Source: an uncultured Saprospiraceae bacterium
Lineage (GTDB): Bacteria > Bacteroidota > Bacteroidia > Chitinophagales > Saprospiraceae
Length of the DNA stretch: 64,000 nucleotides
Direction: 5' to 3'
Assembly: GCA_938015435.1 (NCBI GenBank)
Contig: CALLPN010000017.1
Location: forward strand, 1-64,000
Each line of letters opens with the position of its first letter. The stretch's first letter is position 1. A program made the translations under genes and the position numbers. The notes under the pieces were generated by a model, which searched no databases, was not told the origin of the DNA, and was given only the letters and a program-made list of their open reading frames with translations. This document shows, piece after piece, positions 54,589-62,783 of the stretch.

Positions 54589-56046
54589 ATGATCTCACAA
54601 ATAGTTAGTCTTAGCTGGAAGTCATTTAAACGTAGTCCAGCATTTGCACAAAATCTAGGGACTACCATAATCATGGGCCTCTTTGGTTTATATTTTGGGA
54701 TTATATTTATTGCTGTTGGTGCGGGAATTCCATTTGCCTTTGATGAAACTGATCAACAAGCAGCAGGTCCAACAATAGTAGGTGGCTATTATTTATATGG
54801 TTTACTTTATCTTCTGTTTATTCGTATTATTTTCCAAAATTTTAGCTTTCCACTCTTTAGACAATATGCACTTCAACGAATCAAGAAGAGTTCGATTTAT
54901 CATTTTGTCTTATTTAGATCTTTATGGAATTGGATGAACCTTATTCCTTTGCTTGCAATAGTGGCATATTTGATTTCTGCGGCCTACAAAGAAGGATATA
55001 ATGTCAATGTGCTATCTACATCATTAGCAATGATAGGCGTACTCTATCTTAGTAATTATATGGCATTTCTCTTAGATAAGTATTTGTCGTTTAACAAGAT
55101 TATGGCAGGAGGTATCTTAGCTATATTGTTGGGAATCACATTCTTAGATGTCAAAGGTTATATAGCTTTGATGCCAATATTTCAAGGAGTCTACGATTTT
55201 TTAGTTACGTCTATTATTTATGCTTTTATTCCTTGGGTCTTGGTCGGGATAGCTTATTATTTTTCTTTTCTGTTTTTAACAAATAGTGCTTATTTCGAAG
55301 ATCAAGGAGTAGTATCAGATGCTAGTTTGCTAGGTGTAAGAAAAGGATTGTTTTCAAGGTTTGGAAAAGTAGGTAGTCTGATGGAATTGGAAATGAAATT
55401 AATCATGCGAAACAAACGATCGAGAACACAAATGTTGATACTACTAATGTGTTTGGTCTATCCACTTTTACTTAGTAGTGATTCATTACCTATGCTCCTG
55501 TTTATAGCCATATTTACAACTGGAGGATTTGCACTTACTTATGGGCAATTATTGCTTTCATGGAATAGCGATCATTTCGATTTACTGTTGACTAGGATGG
55601 GGTCAATCAGGGATATATTTAAAGCGAAATACTATTTGCAAGTGATGTCTATCTTGTTGAATACTTGCTTGATGGTATGGTATGGTTTTTACAAAGTGGA
55701 GTACTTCTATCTTATACCTATAGCTGCATTATTTAATCTTGGAGTAGTTACGTTTATGTATATGTTTTTGGCAAGTTATAATTCTAAAAAAATAGATGCC
55801 AATAAAGGTGCCGCTATGAATTATGAAGGGATGTCCATAGCATTGTTTCTTATTATGATCCCAATCTTTATTATTCCTGCGGTGTTGATACTTCTCGGAA
55901 TATATTTTGATATGGAAATGTTCGGATTGTTGGCAATAGGAGTAGTGGGTCTATTAGGGCTTATTTTCCATAATCAACTCATCGATGCTTGTGTAAATTT
56001 GTTTAAGAAAAATAGATATAAGATCGGAGCGGCATTTAGAAAATAG
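54589..56046 (+). CDS. DUF5687 family protein, ABC permease-like
   Basis: A 485-residue membrane protein with about twelve segments. It starts ISQIVSLSWKSFKRSPAFAQ and has FPLFRQYALQRIKKSSIYHF (about 85-104), a central soluble part (SLMELEMKLIMRNKRSRTQM, about 263-282) and a C-terminal membrane block, the layout of DUF5687. In Bacteroidota such genes normally stand next to an ABC ATPase and probably form the membrane half of an exporter. Here the ATPase follows at 56352, but a 235-bp dispersed repeat lies between. The substrate is unknown. Confidence 0.85.
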   Translation: MISQIVSLSWKSFKRSPAFAQNLGTTIIMGLFGLYFGIIFIAVGAGIPFAFDETDQQAAGPTIVGGYYLYGLLYLLFIRIIFQNFSFPLFRQYALQRIKKSSIYHFVLFRSLWNWMNLIPLLAIVAYLISAAYKEGYNVNVLSTSLAMIGVLYLSNYMAFLLDKYLSFNKIMAGGILAILLGITFLDVKGYIALMPIFQGVYDFLVTSIIYAFIPWVLVGIAYYFSFLFLTNSAYFEDQGVVSDASLLGVRKGLFSRFGKVGSLMELEMKLIMRNKRSRTQMLILLMCLVYPLLLSSDSLPMLLFIAIFTTGGFALTYGQLLLSWNSDHFDLLLTRMGSIRDIFKAKYYLQVMSILLNTCLMVWYGFYKVEYFYLIPIAALFNLGVVTFMYMFLASYNSKKIDANKGAAMNYEGMSIALFLIMIPIFIIPAVLILLGIYFDMEMFGLLAIGVVGLLGLIFHNQLIDACVNLFKKNRYKIGAAFRK

Positions 56047-56090
56047 CTGAGATTTACACTTTATAATAGTACACAACTTTACAGTTCAAC

Positions 56091-56325
56091 AGTTTTCTAC
56101 TTCAATAGATTAATGTGTTGAGAGTCATAATTTGTTACGCAACATAGACATCTAGAAGGGCTGGTGACAAAACACGTGGAGCGATTGGGTTTGTCTAGGA
56201 TTTTTGTCTCTTTTTTTTCCAATGCAAAAAGAGAATCGTCGGTAGACACATAACGTATGAAAGTATTAATAAAATAATCAATAGGAAAACTTTTTTCTGA
56301 TGAGTACATATCTTTACAATTCAAT
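56091..56325 (+). repeat. Dispersed non-coding repeat, copy 2
   Basis: The second copy of the element at 22211-22441, same orientation. Near-direct 13-mers CTTTACAGTTCAA (56077-56089) and CTTTACAATTCAA (56312-56324) flank it. It is inserted between DUF5687 and its ATPase. TATCTTTA at 56309-56316 resembles a -7 box 36 bases before the ATPase ATG, so the element may supply a promoter. ORF 56097-56324 on the minus strand is broken in copy 1 by two homopolymer changes and is probably not a gene. Confidence 0.85.
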
Positions 56326-56351
56326 TATTATAAATTAGAAAGAATTAAAAA

Positions 56352-57044
56352 ATGCTAATAGAGTTTCAAAATATATCAAAGAGCTACGGACAAAATACTG
56401 TGCTTGACATAGAGTCACTATCTATTTCATCGGGTGAATGTATTGGTCTTGTGGGTAATAATGGTGCGGGTAAAACCACAGCATTCAGTTTGCTTTTAGA
56501 TCTAATCAAAGCATCCAAAGGGCAAGTGCGCTCTAAAGAAAAAGATGTGAGTGCTGATGAAAGCTGGAAGGCTTATACTGGCGCATTTATTGATGAAACA
56601 TTTTTAATTGATTTTCTAACACCAGAGGAATACTTTCTATTTATAGCAGGATTGCATAATTGGTCGGATGGAGATATGAGTTCATTTCTACTTCAGTTCG
56701 ACGAGTTTTTCAATGATGAAATATTAGGTAAAAAGAAATACATCAGAGACCTATCAAAAGGGAATCAAAAGAAAGTGGGTATCATAGGTGCATTGATCGG
56801 TAATCCAGAAATTGTTATTCTTGATGAGCCATTTGCAAGCCTCGATCCGACATCTCAGAATAGATTGAAAAATCTTATAAAATCAAGGATTGAGCAACAC
56901 ACTTTTTTGATATCAAGCCACGATCTTAATCATGTAGCAGATGTAAGTAGCCGCATCCTAGTATTGGAAAAAGGAAAAGTGATCATGGATGAAATTAAGA
57001 CGGAAGAAACAGTAGCGAAGATGACCGCGTATTTTGAAGTGTAA
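56352..57044 (+). CDS. ABC transporter ATP-binding protein, partner of DUF5687
   Basis: A 230-residue single-domain ABC ATPase. Walker A GLVGNNGAGKTTAFSLLLDL (about 32-51), the signature DLSKGNQKKVGIIGALIG (about 135-152), Walker B EIVILDEPFASLDP (about 156-169) and the H-loop ISSHDLNH (about 197-204) are complete. It follows the DUF5687 gene on the same strand with a 305-bp gap holding a dispersed repeat. The YggS gene converges on it with only two bases between the stops. Confidence 0.93.
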   Translation: MLIEFQNISKSYGQNTVLDIESLSISSGECIGLVGNNGAGKTTAFSLLLDLIKASKGQVRSKEKDVSADESWKAYTGAFIDETFLIDFLTPEEYFLFIAGLHNWSDGDMSSFLLQFDEFFNDEILGKKKYIRDLSKGNQKKVGIIGALIGNPEIVILDEPFASLDPTSQNRLKNLIKSRIEQHTFLISSHDLNHVADVSSRILVLEKGKVIMDEIKTEETVAKMTAYFEV

Positions 57045-57046
57045 TG

Positions 57047-57685
57047 CTAAAAAAGTAAACTCCCTATTCTTACCATCGTAGCACCTTCTTCAATAGCAAT
57101 TTTATAATCGCCGGACATACCCATGCTCAGTTCAACGAATTGATCATCCAACGCAAAGTAAGTCGACTTACAATAATTAAAGACTGATTTCAATTCAACA
57201 AATTCTGATCTGACTTGGTCCTGGTCATCTACAAAACTAGCCATACCCATCAAACCTTTGATTTGGACAGGAGAAGGAGAGGAGAGATGTTTGTTTATAA
57301 TTGTATCTAAAGCATCTTTATCAAGACCATATTTAGCTTCTTCTTGACCGATTTTGTATTGTAGTAAGATGGATACAGGCTTGCTGATTTTGATCGCTTC
57401 TTTCACGATAGTGTCGTATAATTTTACAGAGTCTACCGAATGAATCATACTCACTATGGGTAATACGATTTTCACTTTTTTACTCTGAAGATGACCTATC
57501 ATATGCCACTCTACATCAGCAGGAAAGTATTCGGTTTTACGTTCAAGTTCACTTACTCGATTTTCACCGAAGATACGTTGACCTTGATCGTATAAGGCCA
57601 TTACCTGTTCATCCGGACGAGTCTTAGAGACAGCGACGAGAGTTACATCTTGATCCGTGAGCGATTTTGATAATTGTGTGTACAT
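57047..57685 (-). CDS. YggS family pyridoxal phosphate homeostasis protein
   Basis: A 212-residue fold-type III PLP protein of the YggS/PLPBP family, which keeps free vitamin B6 in balance. The PLP Lys is in VAVSKTRPDEQV (about 17-28). Other signatures are GENRVSEL, WHMIGHLQSKK (about 60-70), HSVDS and SMGMSGDYKIAIEEGATMVR (about 187-206). The end is slightly shorter than usual, stopping at IGSLLF. It shares a minus-strand unit with the deoxynucleoside kinase, 12 bases upstream. Confidence 0.94.
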   Translation of the reverse strand: MYTQLSKSLTDQDVTLVAVSKTRPDEQVMALYDQGQRIFGENRVSELERKTEYFPADVEWHMIGHLQSKKVKIVLPIVSMIHSVDSVKLYDTIVKEAIKISKPVSILLQYKIGQEEAKYGLDKDALDTIINKHLSSPSPVQIKGLMGMASFVDDQDQVRSEFVELKSVFNYCKSTYFALDDQFVELSMGMSGDYKIAIEEGATMVRIGSLLF

Positions 57686-57697
57686 GTAATTACAAAC

Positions 57698-58333
57698 CTA
57701 GAAAAGACCGTAAAGTTCTTTATCGACCTTATCTATTATGAAGCCTAAATCCTCTTTTCTATTTTTGAAGTCAAGATCATCTACATTGATTATTAACAAT
57801 TTACCTTCTGTATAGCCTTTGATCCATTCCTCATAACGCTCATTTAGGCGTTTAAGATAGTCTAGACTCATGTTGCCTTCGTAGTCACGACCACGTGTGT
57901 GAATATGATTTACGAGAGTAGGAATATTAGATCTGAGATAGATCAATAGATCAGGAGCCTCTACCTGCGAAGACATAGTTTTGAATAGATCGAAGTAGTT
58001 GGCAAAATCTCGCTCACTCATGAGACCCATATCATGAAGGTTAGGAGCGAATATGTAAGCATCTTCATATATCGTTCTATCCTGAATGACTGTAGCATCG
58101 CCTTGACGAATACCCAATATTTGTTGATATCTGCTATTTAGGAAATAGATCTGTAAGTTGAATGACCAACGATGCATATCGTTATAGAAGTCACTCAAAT
58201 AAGGATTAGTACTTGTATCTTCATATAGCACATCCCAGTTGTAGTGGTTTGAAAGTAATTCGGATAGGGTAGTCTTACCCGCACCTATATTACCTGCGAC
58301 GGCTATGTGCTTGATTTTTTTAGGTTCTGTCAT
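57698..58333 (-). CDS. Deoxynucleoside kinase
   Basis: A 211-residue kinase read from the ATG at 58333 (MTEPKKIKHIAVAGNIGAGK); the track's start 36 codons upstream precedes the conserved region. It has the P-loop GNIGAGKTTLSELL (about 14-27), TSTNPYL, the catalytic DRTIYEDAYIFA (about 84-95), and the lid arginines in IHTRGRDYEG (about 141-150). It phosphorylates deoxynucleosides for the salvage of DNA precursors; substrate preference is not clear. YggS follows 12 bases on. Confidence 0.93.
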   Translation of the reverse strand: MTEPKKIKHIAVAGNIGAGKTTLSELLSNHYNWDVLYEDTSTNPYLSDFYNDMHRWSFNLQIYFLNSRYQQILGIRQGDATVIQDRTIYEDAYIFAPNLHDMGLMSERDFANYFDLFKTMSSQVEAPDLLIYLRSNIPTLVNHIHTRGRDYEGNMSLDYLKRLNERYEEWIKGYTEGKLLIINVDDLDFKNRKEDLGFIIDKVDKELYGLF

Positions 58334-58671
58334 GATATATTCGCCTGGGGCTAAAAATAAAAGTTGGGTATGGTAGATTGGGTGCGTAATATTACGAATA
58401 CCAACAGTGCTTTGAAAATTAAGATCAATGATTTTGCTCAAATGTTGATAAATACTAGAGATTAATGGGGTTGAAAGTAGTTATCCACGCTGAGGTGGAC
58501 TTTGGAAGCTAATTTTTCGCCGATTCGACCCAATATAATTACCTCTTGTCTATATTATTGAGTCATTGATAGTCGTTAAAGTACCTTACAGTTATAAGTA
58601 GCACATCATTTAAAGATGTATTAGCATCTTATTAAGAAAAGATCCAAACCTAAAACCATATATTAGCCATC
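58334..58671. other. Intergenic region between divergent genes
   Basis: About 338 bp between the deoxynucleoside kinase and the MacB-type ATPase, holding both promoters presumably. I see no hairpin, repeat or convincing promoter pair. Confidence 0.4.
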
Positions 58672-59409
58672 ATGGAAAAAATGATATCTGTAGAAGACCT
58701 GAAGAAGACCTATGTAATGGGAACCGAACAGGTGCATGCCCTCAAAAATATTTCAGTTGATATTCATAGAAATGAATATGTAGCACTAATGGGTCCTTCA
58801 GGATCTGGTAAGTCTACTTTGATGAATCTCTTAGGGTGCCTAGATACGCCGACAAGTGGTACTTATATGTTGAATGGTATCAATGTGTCGCAGATGACCG
58901 ACAGCGAATTAGCGACGGTACGTAATAGAGAGATAGGTTTTGTATTTCAGACATTCAATTTACTTCCGCGACTATCGGCACTAGATAATGTGGCACTTCC
59001 TTTGGTATACTCAGGTATGAGTAGATCTGACAGAGAAGAAAGAGCGTCGCACGTATTAGATATAGTAGGGTTAGGTGATCGGATGACACATAAGCCAAAC
59101 GAACTTTCTGGTGGACAACGTCAAAGAGTTGCCATTGCCAGAGCTTTAGTCAATAATCCAGCAATCATCTTAGCAGATGAGCCAACAGGAAATTTAGATA
59201 CCAAGACGTCCATTGAGATTATGGAGATATTCGAATCTATTCAAGATAATGGAAATACTGTGATTCTTGTGACTCACGAGCCTGATATCGCAGAACACGC
59301 TCATCGTATTATAAGACTAAGAGATGGACTAGTAGAGACAGATATCAAAAATACGAATATCATCAAGGCCTCTGATCCCACCCACAGATATAATGTTGCG
59401 GAAGGTTAA
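58672..59409 (+). CDS. MacB/LolD-type ABC transporter ATP-binding protein
   Basis: A 245-residue ATPase of the MacB/LolD/FtsE-like class. Walker [21 protein letters not shown] (about 37-56), Q-loop [20 protein letters not shown] (about 90-109), signature [17 protein letters not shown] (about 142-158) and Walker [14 protein letters not shown] (about 164-176) are all complete. Such ATPases drive lipoprotein release or macrolide/peptide export with a permease encoded next door; here none is adjacent, so it works with a permease elsewhere. A very strong terminator follows. Confidence 0.92.
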   Translation: MEKMISVEDLKKTYVMGTEQVHALKNISVDIHRNEYVALMGPSGSGKSTLMNLLGCLDTPTSGTYMLNGINVSQMTDSELATVRNREIGFVFQTFNLLPRLSALDNVALPLVYSGMSRSDREERASHVLDIVGLGDRMTHKPNELSGGQRQRVAIARALVNNPAIILADEPTGNLDTKTSIEIMEIFESIQDNGNTVILVTHEPDIAEHAHRIIRLRDGLVETDIKNTNIIKASDPTHRYNVAEG

Positions 59410-59619
59410 GCGTATTTTTTTAAAAAAAAATACGCGAATAGCGAAGTCAGGCAGTGTTTTGTAAAAGCACGTTGACTTTGCCAGGATAAATCAAAAAAAT
59501 AAAATTGAGTCCAAAGCAATGGCTTTTCGTAGAAAAACCTGCGTTGTTGGAGTGTAATGTGGCTTACAAAGTAAATACATGGGCTCTAATAGATTCAAAG
59601 TGGAACAATAGAATTATAG

Positions 59620-59668
59620 AAAAATCGATCATATTAGCACTCATGTGCCATATGATCGATTTTTATTT
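59620..59668. terminator. Strong bidirectional hairpin terminator
   Basis: AAAAATCGATCATAT and ATATGATCGATTTTT make a 15-bp perfect stem; inside the loop GCAC-TCAT-GTGC adds a second stem. T runs flank both sides. It lies between the MacB-type ATPase and the cobalamin adenosyltransferase gene; no gene lies in the 340-bp spacer (ORF 59505-59750 runs through this hairpin). Confidence 0.88.
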
Positions 59669-59746
59669 AATTGATAATCAAATCAGCATTCCCACAACTG
59701 AATTCGCCGCTATTTGTTTTCTTTGTCTGTCAAAGCGATCTATACT

Positions 59747-60295
59747 ATGAAAATATATACTAAGACTGGAGATAAAGGCACAACTGGACTATTTGGTGGT
59801 GCTAGAGTATCCAAAGACGATATACGTATCGAGGCATACGGAACACTGGATGAACTCAATTCATTCATCGGAACGTTGCTCTCAAGTATGGATATCAAAG
59901 GTCAAAACGAAATATTGACTGAAGTCCAGAATAGACTTTTTACTATTGGTTCTAATCTCGCATCTGATCCAAGTAAAGATATGATTACACCAGATTTGGC
60001 AGAGGTGGATATTAAGATATTAGAAGATGCGATGGATAATATGAATGAAAATTTAGCACCTCTTAGAGCTTTTATTCTTCCTGGTGGATCAGTAGCTGTC
60101 GGTCTAGCTCATCAGTGTCGTACGATTTGCCGAAGAGCAGAAAGAAGGGTAGTTACGCTTAGTAATGTATCTACGGTAGATGGTCATATTGGAAGGTATC
60201 TCAACAGATTGTCTGATTACCTGTTTGTCTTGGGGCGTAAGATTGCTATGGAACAAGGGGTCACAGAAGTTAACTGGGTGCCAAGAAAGAAATAG
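59747..60295 (+). CDS. Cob(I)yrinic acid a,c-diamide adenosyltransferase, PduO type
   Basis: A 182-residue enzyme, starting at the ATG at 59747 (MKIYTKTGDKGTTGLFGGAR). It makes adenosylcobalamin from cob(I)alamin and ATP. PduO landmarks: KTGDKGTTGLFGG (about 5-17), VEAYGTLDELNS-type helix (RIEAYGTLDELNSFIG), FILPGGSVA (about 107-115) and CRTICRRAERRVV (about 123-135). All fit the family length. The minus-strand DUF6580 protein converges on it. A 32-nt palindrome and a REP-like unit lie in the spacer between them. Confidence 0.94.
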   Translation: MKIYTKTGDKGTTGLFGGARVSKDDIRIEAYGTLDELNSFIGTLLSSMDIKGQNEILTEVQNRLFTIGSNLASDPSKDMITPDLAEVDIKILEDAMDNMNENLAPLRAFILPGGSVAVGLAHQCRTICRRAERRVVTLSNVSTVDGHIGRYLNRLSDYLFVLGRKIAMEQGVTEVNWVPRKK

Positions 60296-60323
60296 TAGCT
60301 TTTGTGAAGGCTCATTGCAATAT

Positions 60324-60355
60324 TTTCCTTTAAGGACTGGAGTCCTTAAAGGAAA
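60324..60355. terminator. 32-nt near-perfect palindrome after the adenosyltransferase gene
   Basis: TTTCCTTTAAGGACT-GG-AGTCCTTAAAGGAAA: a 15-bp perfect stem with a 2-base loop, about 30 bases after the stop. It lacks a long T run, so terminator function on either strand is likely but weaker than for the other hairpins. Confidence 0.55.
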
Positions 60356-60380
60356 GGCCTCTTCATCGATAAGAAATAAT

Positions 60381-60419
60381 AGCTTTCGATTAAGTGCTCC
60401 CGCCCTCTGAACTAAAGCT
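60381..60419. repeat. REP-like palindrome, copy C
   Basis: AGCTTTCGATTAAGTGCTCC continues with CGCCCTCTGAACTAAAGCT. It shares the CTTTCG, GCTCCCGCCCT and CTAAAGC words with the two units near 26.8-27.0 kb. The outer arms AGCTTT / AAAGCT pair, while the inner stem is weaker. Confidence 0.6.
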
Positions 60420-60452
60420 AAAATCTAAAAGGGCTGCCTTTCTAACTTAAGT

Positions 60453-61037
60453 CTAAGCCAACTGAGCCTTAGTATCGTAAGAATAGTAATGCACTAATTC
60501 ATATCCTCCAAAAAGTATAGCTGTGAAGGCTAAATTACTTATAACAGAAGTCTTCAGGAATGGGAGTGCTGCTGTAAAGCAAGCTGCTAATCCAGCGCTA
60601 TTCATAGGATAAATGGTACCGCTCATCCACGTACCGAAGTTAGATACAATGAAGAATATCAGTGAAGCGCTCAATGCTGTAATCGCTAGTGTCGCAGGAT
60701 TCCATTTTTTGAGAACTTTGGCACCTAAAAGGATCATGAAGAATGCCGATATATATACAGTAGGCATATAGTCAGCATACCAAACGATACCCTCCACATC
60801 AGGGTAAAACATACGACTCACCGTGTTATTGATTAATAGATCAGAAAAGAACCATGCGATAAGTGGCGTGATAGCCGCTAGTGCCTTCCATCCAAGATAT
60901 GCTCCAGAGAATAAAGCAATACTCTCCATAGCTGTAAAGTTGGGCATATGAGGGATCAACCTACTGATTACTGCAGCAGCGGCTGTAGCGATAATAAATC
61001 CTATTGCAAGCGTACTTCCTTTCTTTTCTGTTTTCAT
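60453..61037 (-). CDS. DUF6580 family membrane protein (possible vitamin transport component)
   Basis: A 194-residue protein read from the ATG at 61037 (MKTEKKGSTLAIGF). Five or six membrane segments are seen. The early stretch FTAMESIALFSGAYLGWKAL (about 33-52), then PLIAWFFSDLLINN, and later NFGTWMSG and LPFLKTSVISNLAFTAILFGG fit DUF6580, whose members look like substrate-binding units of energy-coupling-factor transporters. Convergence with the cobalamin adenosyltransferase gene hints at a vitamin, perhaps a corrinoid precursor, but that is inference. Confidence 0.75.
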   Translation of the reverse strand: MKTEKKGSTLAIGFIIATAAAAVISRLIPHMPNFTAMESIALFSGAYLGWKALAAITPLIAWFFSDLLINNTVSRMFYPDVEGIVWYADYMPTVYISAFFMILLGAKVLKKWNPATLAITALSASLIFFIVSNFGTWMSGTIYPMNSAGLAACFTAALPFLKTSVISNLAFTAILFGGYELVHYYSYDTKAQLA

Positions 61038-61205
61038 CTGTGGTATCTTTATATTCCCCAAAGATATGGAATAGATACTAATATGACAGGGAATAATGTA
61101 GAAATGAAGAGAGAGACTTCGTCTCATTGATTATCGTATGGCTTAGGACGTATGTTTTCTTTCTATTGTATCTCATTCAGCTTCAGCATCTATCGGCTTA
61201 GTATA

Positions 61206-61236
61206 TTTGATTCTTACTCTTGATCTTGTACCTTTA
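61206..61236 (+). promoter_or_regulatory. Putative promoter for the CPBP protease gene
   Basis: TTTG at 61206-61209 and TACCTTTA at 61229-61236, spacer 19 bases, fit the Bacteroidota TTTG / TAnnTTTG pair except for the last base. The ATG at 61241 follows within about 5 bases, implying a very short leader. Confidence 0.4.
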
Positions 61237-61240
61237 GGCT

Positions 61241-62173
61241 ATGTATTTTAAGCAAGCTAAAGAAGGGTTTAACGAGTGGTGGATGTATCTAGCAACCATA
61301 TTTCTTCTTGTCTTCGGTTATGGAGTAGGACAGTTGCCGTTAGTTTGGGCTCAGACTAATGCGATAGAGAGCAATGCTGATATAGGTACCGCGGAGGTAG
61401 AGCGATTCACCGAGACGATGGATTTCGGTATTCTTCATATTGACAATAACCTGGGCTTACTACTCATGTTTACGATTTTCATTGGTGCTACGATCTTCTT
61501 TTTATTGGGAGTTAAGTTTATTCATAGAAAAAGCCTCAAAGGCTTGATTACTCATAGATCTCGAATCAACTGGCCCAAAGTATTTTTTGGTCTGATAGTA
61601 TGGCTATTCTTTATGTCATTTTTTGAAATTATACTTTATTTTATAAGTCCAGAGACCTACTACTTTAATGCGGACTGGGGAAAAGTGTTGATTCTCTTAG
61701 CGATTTGTCTCACCGTACTGCCTATACAGACGACTCTCGAAGAACTCTTATTTAGGTCTTATCTAATGAAAGGTATTGGACTCTATGCTAAGTCTAAATG
61801 GATACCGCTCATTATCACGTCGTTATTATTTGGTCTAGTGCATGGTTCTAATCCAGAAGTAGCTAAATATGGTATAGTACCGATGCAACTTTATTATATA
61901 TCTGCTGGTCTTCTATTAGGGATTATGACAATTATGGATGATGGCCTTGAGTTAGCTATAGGTGTGCATGCGGCAACCAATATATACGGAGCATTGTTTG
62001 TATGTTATGATGGGAGTGTATTGCAGACAGATAGTATATGGCATGTTACGGATATCAATGCATGGACGATGGCCGGAGTATTTATATTATCAGGGATTAT
62101 ATTTTTGATGATTTCCAAGAAGATGTTCGATTGGGGATCATGGAGTAAATTGACAGAGAAAATTGAATTATAA
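61241..62173 (+). CDS. CPBP family intramembrane glutamic endopeptidase
   Basis: A 310-residue membrane protease (Rce1/CAAX-type, Abi). About eight membrane segments. The catalytic motifs are PIQTTLEELLFRSYLMKGIG (about 164-183, EExxxR), the second SLLFGLVHGSNPE (about 197-209, FxxxH) and HAATNIYGAL (about 243-252). Members cut inside membranes and in bacteria serve in bacteriocin self-immunity, signal protein processing or unknown roles. Its neighbour downstream is a hypothetical protein 18 bases away, so they are probably co-transcribed. Confidence 0.9.
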   Translation: MYFKQAKEGFNEWWMYLATIFLLVFGYGVGQLPLVWAQTNAIESNADIGTAEVERFTETMDFGILHIDNNLGLLLMFTIFIGATIFFLLGVKFIHRKSLKGLITHRSRINWPKVFFGLIVWLFFMSFFEIILYFISPETYYFNADWGKVLILLAICLTVLPIQTTLEELLFRSYLMKGIGLYAKSKWIPLIITSLLFGLVHGSNPEVAKYGIVPMQLYYISAGLLLGIMTIMDDGLELAIGVHAATNIYGALFVCYDGSVLQTDSIWHVTDINAWTMAGVFILSGIIFLMISKKMFDWGSWSKLTEKIEL

Positions 62174-62191
62174 ATAGATAAATTTCAAATT

Positions 62192-62743
62192 ATGAATAAT
62201 AAGAAGATTGTAAAGAAGCTCAAGAAGTATAAAGAAGAAGGTAAATTCTTTAGTCTTCTATCTAAGTATGATGATAACTATACCTCAGCTGTAGTATTAG
62301 ATGTGAATGATGATTTCGTCGTTTTACAAGAGTTTTTCGAATTTAAGAATATTACAAAATCAATTCTTCCTATATCGACGATTGAGTCTCTTAGAAGAAA
62401 TGAAAACGACAAGTATCACCAATCGATATTACAAGGAGAAGGACTACTGAAGAAGAAGAAAAAGAAGTACCCAGTAGATATTAGCTCTTGGAAATCAGTA
62501 TCAAAATCATTAAAGGCTTCAAAACTTTCTGTGATTATAGATTGCGAAAGAGTCAAGGATGATTATTTCGGAATAGGGCAGGTAAAGCTAGTGAATAAAG
62601 ACTCGTTAGAAATCAGATATTTTGACGCCCAAGGAGTATTGGATGAGACCAACACAAGATTTCCATTTGATATCATTACTAAACTAAGTTTTGATAGTCA
62701 ATATGCCAATATATTTTCAAAGTATACAAGGAAGATTAAGTAA
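62192..62743 (+). CDS. Hypothetical protein, 183 residues
   Basis: I do not recognise a family. The protein is strongly charged: MNNKKIVKKLKKYKEEGKF at the start, LLKKKKKKYPVDISSW in the middle (about 85-100). Two similar beta-rich halves stand out, each with 'AVVLDVNDDFVVLQEF' and 'GQVKLVNKDSLEIRYF' type strands that end in a statement of a following acidic or aromatic segment; this suggests duplicated Sm-like or SH3-like small barrels. No signal or membrane segment. It sits between the CPBP protease and an M1 metallopeptidase, all on the plus strand with short gaps. Confidence 0.65.
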   Translation: MNNKKIVKKLKKYKEEGKFFSLLSKYDDNYTSAVVLDVNDDFVVLQEFFEFKNITKSILPISTIESLRRNENDKYHQSILQGEGLLKKKKKKYPVDISSWKSVSKSLKASKLSVIIDCERVKDDYFGIGQVKLVNKDSLEIRYFDAQGVLDETNTRFPFDIITKLSFDSQYANIFSKYTRKIK

Positions 62744-62783
62744 GGGAGCTCATCTTTGCAAAGTTTTAAAATTAAAATTGAAT

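Noticed and set aside
56097-56324. Minus-strand ORF of 75 residues within repeat copy 2
   Set aside because: Two homopolymer length differences shift the frame in copy 1, so the reading frame is not conserved between copies; it looks like chance.
59505-59750. Plus-strand ORF of 81 residues before the cobalamin adenosyltransferase
   Set aside because: It runs through a strong terminator hairpin, has no family features and overlaps the true gene's start.
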